A stretch of 64,000 bases of DNA from Staphylococcus pragensis (GTDB lineage Bacteria; Bacillota; Bacilli; Staphylococcales; Staphylococcaceae), in NCBI RefSeq assembly GCF_004785665.1, contig NZ_SRPJ01000007.1, positions 1 through 64,000 on the forward strand. The letters are read 5' to 3'. The position numbers and the translations under genes were made by a program. How positions within the stretch are numbered: the first letter of the stretch is position 1; each line of letters opens with the position of its first letter. Of the stretch, positions 60,039-64,000 are shown piece after piece. The notes beneath the pieces were generated by a model. The model worked only from the letters and a program-made list of their open reading frames with translations, was not told where the DNA came from and ran no database searches.

Positions 60039-60063
60039 ACTAAAGTAAATGACATACTTTAGT
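60039..60063 (+). promoter_or_regulatory. inverted repeat before hxlA
   Basis: ACTAAAGTA (60039-60047) and TACTTTAGT (60055-60063) are perfect 9-bp arms around AATGACA, immediately before the ribosome binding site. Could be an operator or hide the site in a hairpin. Confidence 0.45.
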
Positions 60064-60081
60064 AACGAAAGGATGTTTGCA

Positions 60082-60714
60082 TTGGAATTACAATTAGCAA
60101 TCGATTTATTAAATAAAGAAGAAGCAGCAGAATTAGCTAAAAAAGTAGAGGAATATGTAGATATCGTAGAAATTGGTACACCAATCGTAATCAATGAAGG
60201 TTTACCAGCAGTTCAACATTTAAATGAAAATATTAATAACGCAAAAGTATTAGCTGACCTTAAAATTATGGACGCAGCAGATTATGAAGTTAGCCAAGCA
60301 ATCAAATTTGGTGCTGACGTAGTAACAATCTTAGGTGTTGCTGAAGATGCTTCAATCAAAGCAGCAGTTGAAGAAGCGCACAAACATGATAAACAATTAT
60401 TAGTTGATATGATTGCCGTTCAAGATTTAGAAAAACGTGCAAAAGAATTAGATGAAATGGGTGCTGACTATATCGCAGTACACACTGGTTATGACTTACA
60501 AGCTGAAGGACAATCTCCATTAGAAAGCTTACGTACAGTGAAATCAGTGATTAAAAACTCTAAAGTTGCTGTTGCTGGTGGTATTAAACCAGAAACAATT
60601 AAAGATATTGTAGCTGAAGAGCCTGACTTAGTTATCGTAGGTGGCGGTATCGCTAATGCAGATGACCCTGTAGAAGCAGCTAAACAATGTCGTGAAGCGA
60701 TTGAAGGTAAATAA
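60082..60714 (+). CDS. hxlA: 3-hexulose-6-phosphate synthase
   Basis: A 210-aa orotidine decarboxylase-like barrel that joins formaldehyde to ribulose 5-phosphate, with motifs DLKIMDAADYEV and AVAGGIKPETI. It detoxifies formaldehyde or feeds the ribulose monophosphate pathway. Start is TTG 60082 (MELQLAID) with AAAGGATG about 8 nt upstream; ATG at 60073 falls in that site. Overlaps hxlB by one base. Confidence 0.93.
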   Translation: MELQLAIDLLNKEEAAELAKKVEEYVDIVEIGTPIVINEGLPAVQHLNENINNAKVLADLKIMDAADYEVSQAIKFGADVVTILGVAEDASIKAAVEEAHKHDKQLLVDMIAVQDLEKRAKELDEMGADYIAVHTGYDLQAEGQSPLESLRTVKSVIKNSKVAVAGGIKPETIKDIVAEEPDLVIVGGGIANADDPVEAAKQCREAIEGK

Positions 60715-61265
60715 TGATGTCTCAATTTACTAATTATCGTCTCATTCTTGAGGAATTAGAGCGTACTTTATCTCATATACAAGATGAAGAATACGACCGA
60801 TTTGCGAACGATGTGAATGGTGCACAACGCATTTTCACAGCTGGTAAAGGTCGTTCAGGGTTTATCGCAAATAGCTTTGCTATGCGTTTAAATCAATTAG
60901 GTAAAGAAGCATTTGTTGTAGGAGAATCTACAACGCCATCTATTAAAGAACATGATTTATTCATTATTTTATCAGGTTCAGGTTCAACTGAGCATTTGCG
61001 ATTATTAGCTGATAAAGCAAGATCAGTAGGAGCTAAAGTGGTATTATTAACAACTAAACCAGAATCTCCTATTGGCGAATTAGCTGAAACTGTAATTGAA
61101 CTTCCTGCAGGTACGAAACATGATGCGGAAGGTTCTGAACAACCATTAGGTAGTTTATTTGAACAAGCATCTTTATTATTCTTAGACAGTGTTGTACTTG
61201 GATTAATGGATACGTTCAATGTAGATGAAGAAACAATGCAACAGAACCATGCTAATTTAGAATAA
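60714..61265 (+). CDS. hxlB: 6-phospho-3-hexuloisomerase
   Basis: A 183-aa SIS-domain isomerase that turns the HxlA product into fructose 6-phosphate. TAGKGRSGFIANSF and SGSGSTEHLR are the sugar-phosphate binding loops. ATG 60714 is fused to the hxlA stop (TAATG); ATG 60717 is equally possible. The two enzymes act in series. Confidence 0.93.
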   Translation: MMSQFTNYRLILEELERTLSHIQDEEYDRFANDVNGAQRIFTAGKGRSGFIANSFAMRLNQLGKEAFVVGESTTPSIKEHDLFIILSGSGSTEHLRLLADKARSVGAKVVLLTTKPESPIGELAETVIELPAGTKHDAEGSEQPLGSLFEQASLLFLDSVVLGLMDTFNVDEETMQQNHANLE

Positions 61266-61273
61266 AGTCTTTT

Positions 61274-61303
61274 GACTGTTAGTATTTGACTAACAGTCTT
61301 TCT
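61274..61303 (+). terminator. terminator of hxlAB
   Basis: GACTGTTAG and CTAACAGTC pair around 7 nt, followed by TTTCTT. Confidence 0.85.
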
Positions 61304-61406
61304 TATAAATAAAATTTTTAATATATAGAATAAAGTACTTTACACTATTTTATAAAGTAATATACTTGATACATAAATGTATAAAGATTATCGGAGGTAT
61401 TACTTT

Positions 61407-61670
61407 ATGACCTTAGAAGATAAAAATCAAAGTACTGATCACTCATTAAAAACAGATAGCGATACAGAAGATGACAATAGCATTGGTTATGATGGGAAAA
61501 AGAAATCTGCATTAGATTTAGAAATTGAACGAGAATTGTTAGAAATGATGGAAAATGATGATTCTGACGAACCTGAAAAACAAAGCAAAATAATAAAAAT
61601 TGGGACGCTTCTTTCTTCGTTGGTAATCGCAACTTTTGCTATAGTGCGTTTTATAAAAAGTGTTATTTAA
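61407..61670 (+). CDS. small acidic membrane-anchored protein of unknown function
   Basis: An 87-aa protein, start ATG 61407 after CGGAGGT. The first 60 residues are hydrophilic and acidic (DSDTEDD, ENDDSDEP), and one membrane helix lies at about 65-83 with a KSVI end, so the bulk likely faces the cytoplasm. No family recognised. Its own terminator follows. Confidence 0.7.
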   Translation: MTLEDKNQSTDHSLKTDSDTEDDNSIGYDGKKKSALDLEIERELLEMMENDDSDEPEKQSKIIKIGTLLSSLVIATFAIVRFIKSVI

Positions 61671-61688
61671 AAATGAAATTTATAACTG

Positions 61689-61724
61689 ACGGTTGATTTT
61701 ACATATGAAAATCAACCGTTTTAT
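61689..61724 (+). terminator. terminator after the small acidic protein
   Basis: ACGGTTGATTTT (61689-61700) and AAAATCAACCGT (61708-61719) form a perfect 12-bp stem followed by TTTTATTT. Confidence 0.92.
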
Positions 61725-61870
61725 TTATAACTAAAAATAGATATAGTACTTTTTTGGAAGATATTTTATATTAGTTTTTAAAAATATACTTTAGCTAGTT
61801 TTATTAAAAATGTTAAAATATTAGTATACAATTATATGGAAGTTACATAATCAAAAACGGGAGAGAAATA

Positions 61871-63380
61871 ATGACTATTTATAATTTAAATTTTGGGATA
61901 GGTTGGGCTAGCAGTGGAGTAGAGTATGCTCAATTATATCGAAGAAATATTTTTGAGAAATTAGAATTAGATTTTAAATTTGTATTTTTTTGATTTTATT
62001 AGTAGAGAAAACATTCAATCTTATACAAGTAATATGGGGTTTAAAGATAATGAAATCATTTGGTTATATCAATATTTTACGGATATAAAAATTGCTCCTA
62101 CAACTTATACTTTAGATGACATTATCGAAAATTTAGATTATGAGGATATACGTATAGAAGTAGTAAATGAAGATGTGAAAAGAATATTCTTTAATAATGA
62201 TGATAACTACATAACTTGCTATCTACGTTATCCAAATAGCTCAGTAGTAAATAGAGCAGAATTTGTTTCTATGAATAAGCTGATTAGAAAAGACTATTAT
62301 TCCTACGTAAGGATTTTTAGCGAATATTATGCTCCTAAAGATGGACAAGCTAAAGCATATCAGAGAGTCTTTTATAATGAGAATGGTACAGTAGCTTATG
62401 AAGAATATATCAATGAAGATAATAACATGTATGTGTTTAAGGATAAGATTCTTTATTCTAAGGAAGAATTAATTGGTTACTTTTTAAAAAAATTAAATCT
62501 TTCTAAAAAGGATATTTTACTGATTGATCGTTCTACTAATGTTGGTCAAGTATATTTAGAAAATAAGGGTGAAGCTAAGATAGGTTCAATAATACATGCT
62601 GAACATTATAATGAAAATACTACTAATGAAAAACATATTTTGTGGAACAATCATTATGAATATCTTTTTAATAATGCTAAAAATATAGATTTCTTTATAA
62701 CAGCAACTGATAAGCAAAATGAAAAGTTAGCTAAGCAATTTGAAAAATATTATCAATATCCATCTAAAATCTATACTATTCCTGTTGGTAATTTGTCGGA
62801 ATTAAAAAAATCTAATGAAAGAAGAAAAGCTTCGATTATAACGGCTTCAAGATTAGCCAGTGAAAAACATGTAGATTGGTTGGTAAAAGCAGTTATTAAA
62901 GCTCATCAATACAACACGGATATTACCTTTGATATTTATGGTGAGGGTGGTGAAAAAGAAACGTTACAAAAAATAATTAATGATGAAAATGCTGAAGGAT
63001 ACATAACACTAAAAGGTCATCAAAATTTAGAGAATATTTATAGAAAATATCAGTTATTTATCTCCGGATCAACTAGCGAAGGTTTTGGTTTAACACTAAT
63101 GGAGGCTATTGGCTCGGGCTTAGGAATGATAGGTTTTGAAGTAGATTATGGTAACCCAACATTTATTAAAAATGGTGAAAATGGTTATCGTATAAGTATT
63201 AATACAGAAGAAGCCACTGAACAAGAAATTGTAAACGTATTAGCTAATGCCGTTGTAAAATTTTTCAAAAGTAATATTGAAAAAATGAGTATAGAATCAT
63301 ATAAAATAGCCGAAAATTTTCTTTTTGAAAATATAGCAGAGAAATGGCATTCATTAATTAAAGAGGTGCAATATGATTAA
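61871..63380 (+). pseudogene. gtfA: GtfA-type glycosyltransferase for serine-rich surface proteins, frameshifted
   Basis: ATG 61871 opens MTIYNLNFGIGWASSGVEYA, the start of the GtfA family, and stops after 40 codons at TGA 61991-61993, at a run of seven T (61985-61991). Removing one T restores a 502-residue protein of normal family length. The rest is intact: the GT-B GT4 domain has ITASRLASEKHVDWL and the EGFGLTLMEAIGSG motif. GtfA with GtfB adds GlcNAc to Ser/Thr of serine-rich repeat adhesins. A fragment starting at 61980 in the other frame would lack the N-terminus. It overlaps gtfB by 8 nt. Confidence 0.88.
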
Positions 63381-64000
63381 TCTATTTGAAAAACTCGATA
63401 AAAAAACTATTAAACTTTTAAATACCTTGCGAAATGTTGGAATGAATCATCAAACTATTCTTTTAGAAGATAACGGTTTTTTACCTGAAAATACTCAATC
63501 TCCATATAGTTTTTTCTCAAAATGTGAGCTTTTAAATGTAAATCCTTTATTTTTTAATGAAGTTCCTGTTCCGGATTTGTGGGAAATCGAAGGTAACAAC
63601 TCAATAGCAAGAATACGAGATAAGGGACGAGTTCGAGGTAAGATCAAATTTAAAAAGAATTGGGGAACTCGTATAGTTGAACACGTTGAGTGGTTAAATG
63701 AAAAAGGACAAACTCAATATATTGATTATTACAATAAATATGGCTATAAATTTGCACAACTTTTACTAGATGATAATGGAAAGTATATTGTAAAAAAATA
63801 TTATAATGATAAAGGTAAAATCATTATTAGTGAAAACTTTGTGACCAATTCATATATATTAACATGGAGAGATAAAGAGTATTTCTTTAACTCAAAACTT
63901 CGCTTTTTAGAATTTTATTTAGAGCAGTCAAAGATCAAACTTGATAGTTTTTTAATCAACTCTTTAGCTTTTCCATATGCTCTCCTAAGACATGTAAAAA
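63373..64000 (+). CDS. gtfB: GtfB-type accessory glycosyltransferase subunit (partial, runs off the window)
   Basis: Starts at ATG 63373 inside the end of gtfA with AAGAGGTGC upstream, and stays open to the window end (209 codons). Family marks are ILLEDNGFLPE near residue 35, SPYSFF near 47 and FNEVPVPDLWEIEG near 65. GtfB lacks full catalytic motifs and acts as the substrate-binding partner of GtfA. Translational coupling across the gtfA stop would be lost when gtfA is out of frame. Confidence 0.85.
   Translation, partial: MINLFEKLDKKTIKLLNTLRNVGMNHQTILLEDNGFLPENTQSPYSFFSKCELLNVNPLFFNEVPVPDLWEIEGNNSIARIRDKGRVRGKIKFKKNWGTRIVEHVEWLNEKGQTQYIDYYNKYGYKFAQLLLDDNGKYIVKKYYNDKGKIIISENFVTNSYILTWRDKEYFFNSKLRFLEFYLEQSKIKLDSFLINSLAFPYALLRHVK

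Overview
The window is a low-GC Firmicute chromosome that is almost certainly Staphylococcus and not S. aureus. It carries the CtsR-McsA-McsB-ClpC operon, the nusG-rpl-rpoBC and rpsL-rpsG-fusA-tuf clusters, staphylococcal SigH, bacillithiol biosynthesis, and YSIRK/LPXTG surface proteins. Gene order follows the familiar staphylococcal backbone (pdxST, clpC, radA, gltX, cysES, rpoBC, tuf, kbl, ilvE, dck/dgk, tadA, an sdr gene), but several accessory genes differ from what I remember of S. aureus. I cannot name the species from sequence alone.

Positions 1-9240 hold the end of an rRNA operon (5S and terminator), a MocR-type regulator divergent from the vitamin B6 genes pdxS-pdxT, a nucleoside transporter, and the heat-shock operon ctsR-mcsA-mcsB-clpC behind a promoter flanked by CtsR boxes. 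Positions 9370-23210 run through radA, a PIN/TRAM membrane protein, gltX with a structured leader, a Cys T-box ahead of cysE-cysS, mrnC-rlmB-yacP, sigH, rpmG-secE-nusG, the L11/L1/L10/L7-L12 genes and a methyltransferase. Positions 23416-35864 are rpoB, rpoC, an L7Ae-like protein, rpsL, rpsG, fusA and tuf. These genes form the core transcription and translation block and look intact.

Positions 35978-52810 are metabolic and accessory: an M20 amidohydrolase, kbl and a separate threonine-dehydrogenase-like gene (each with a cre-like site, suggesting joint CcpA control of threonine breakdown), a GNAT, a Nudix protein, an ornithine-cyclodeaminase family enzyme, a large LPXTG-anchored 5'-nucleotidase with a His-rich stalk, ilvE, a cluster of very small genes, a HAD phosphatase, two deoxynucleoside kinases, tadA, a Cof phosphatase and an FMN reductase. 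The 45.2-48.6 kb stretch is the least conventional. It holds a 169-bp fold-back element, a frameshifted small membrane gene, two unrecognised small ORFs and, at 48005-48082, a 25-residue amphipathic peptide gene with a strong ribosome binding site and its own terminator that looks like a phenol-soluble modulin.

Positions 53312-64000 hold an Sdr-family adhesin gene broken by one in-frame stop just after the signal peptide, an MFS transporter with a perfect cre site, folE2-bshB2-yojF on the minus strand, the hxlA-hxlB formaldehyde-fixation pair, a small membrane protein, and a gtfA-gtfB glycosyltransferase pair. gtfA is frameshifted in a run of seven T. The adhesin and the glycosyltransferase, which could act together on serine-rich surface protein repeats, each carry a single small lesion. 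The best leads for new biology are the PSM-like peptide, the structured RNA and attenuator upstream of gltX, and this pair of reversible-looking lesions.
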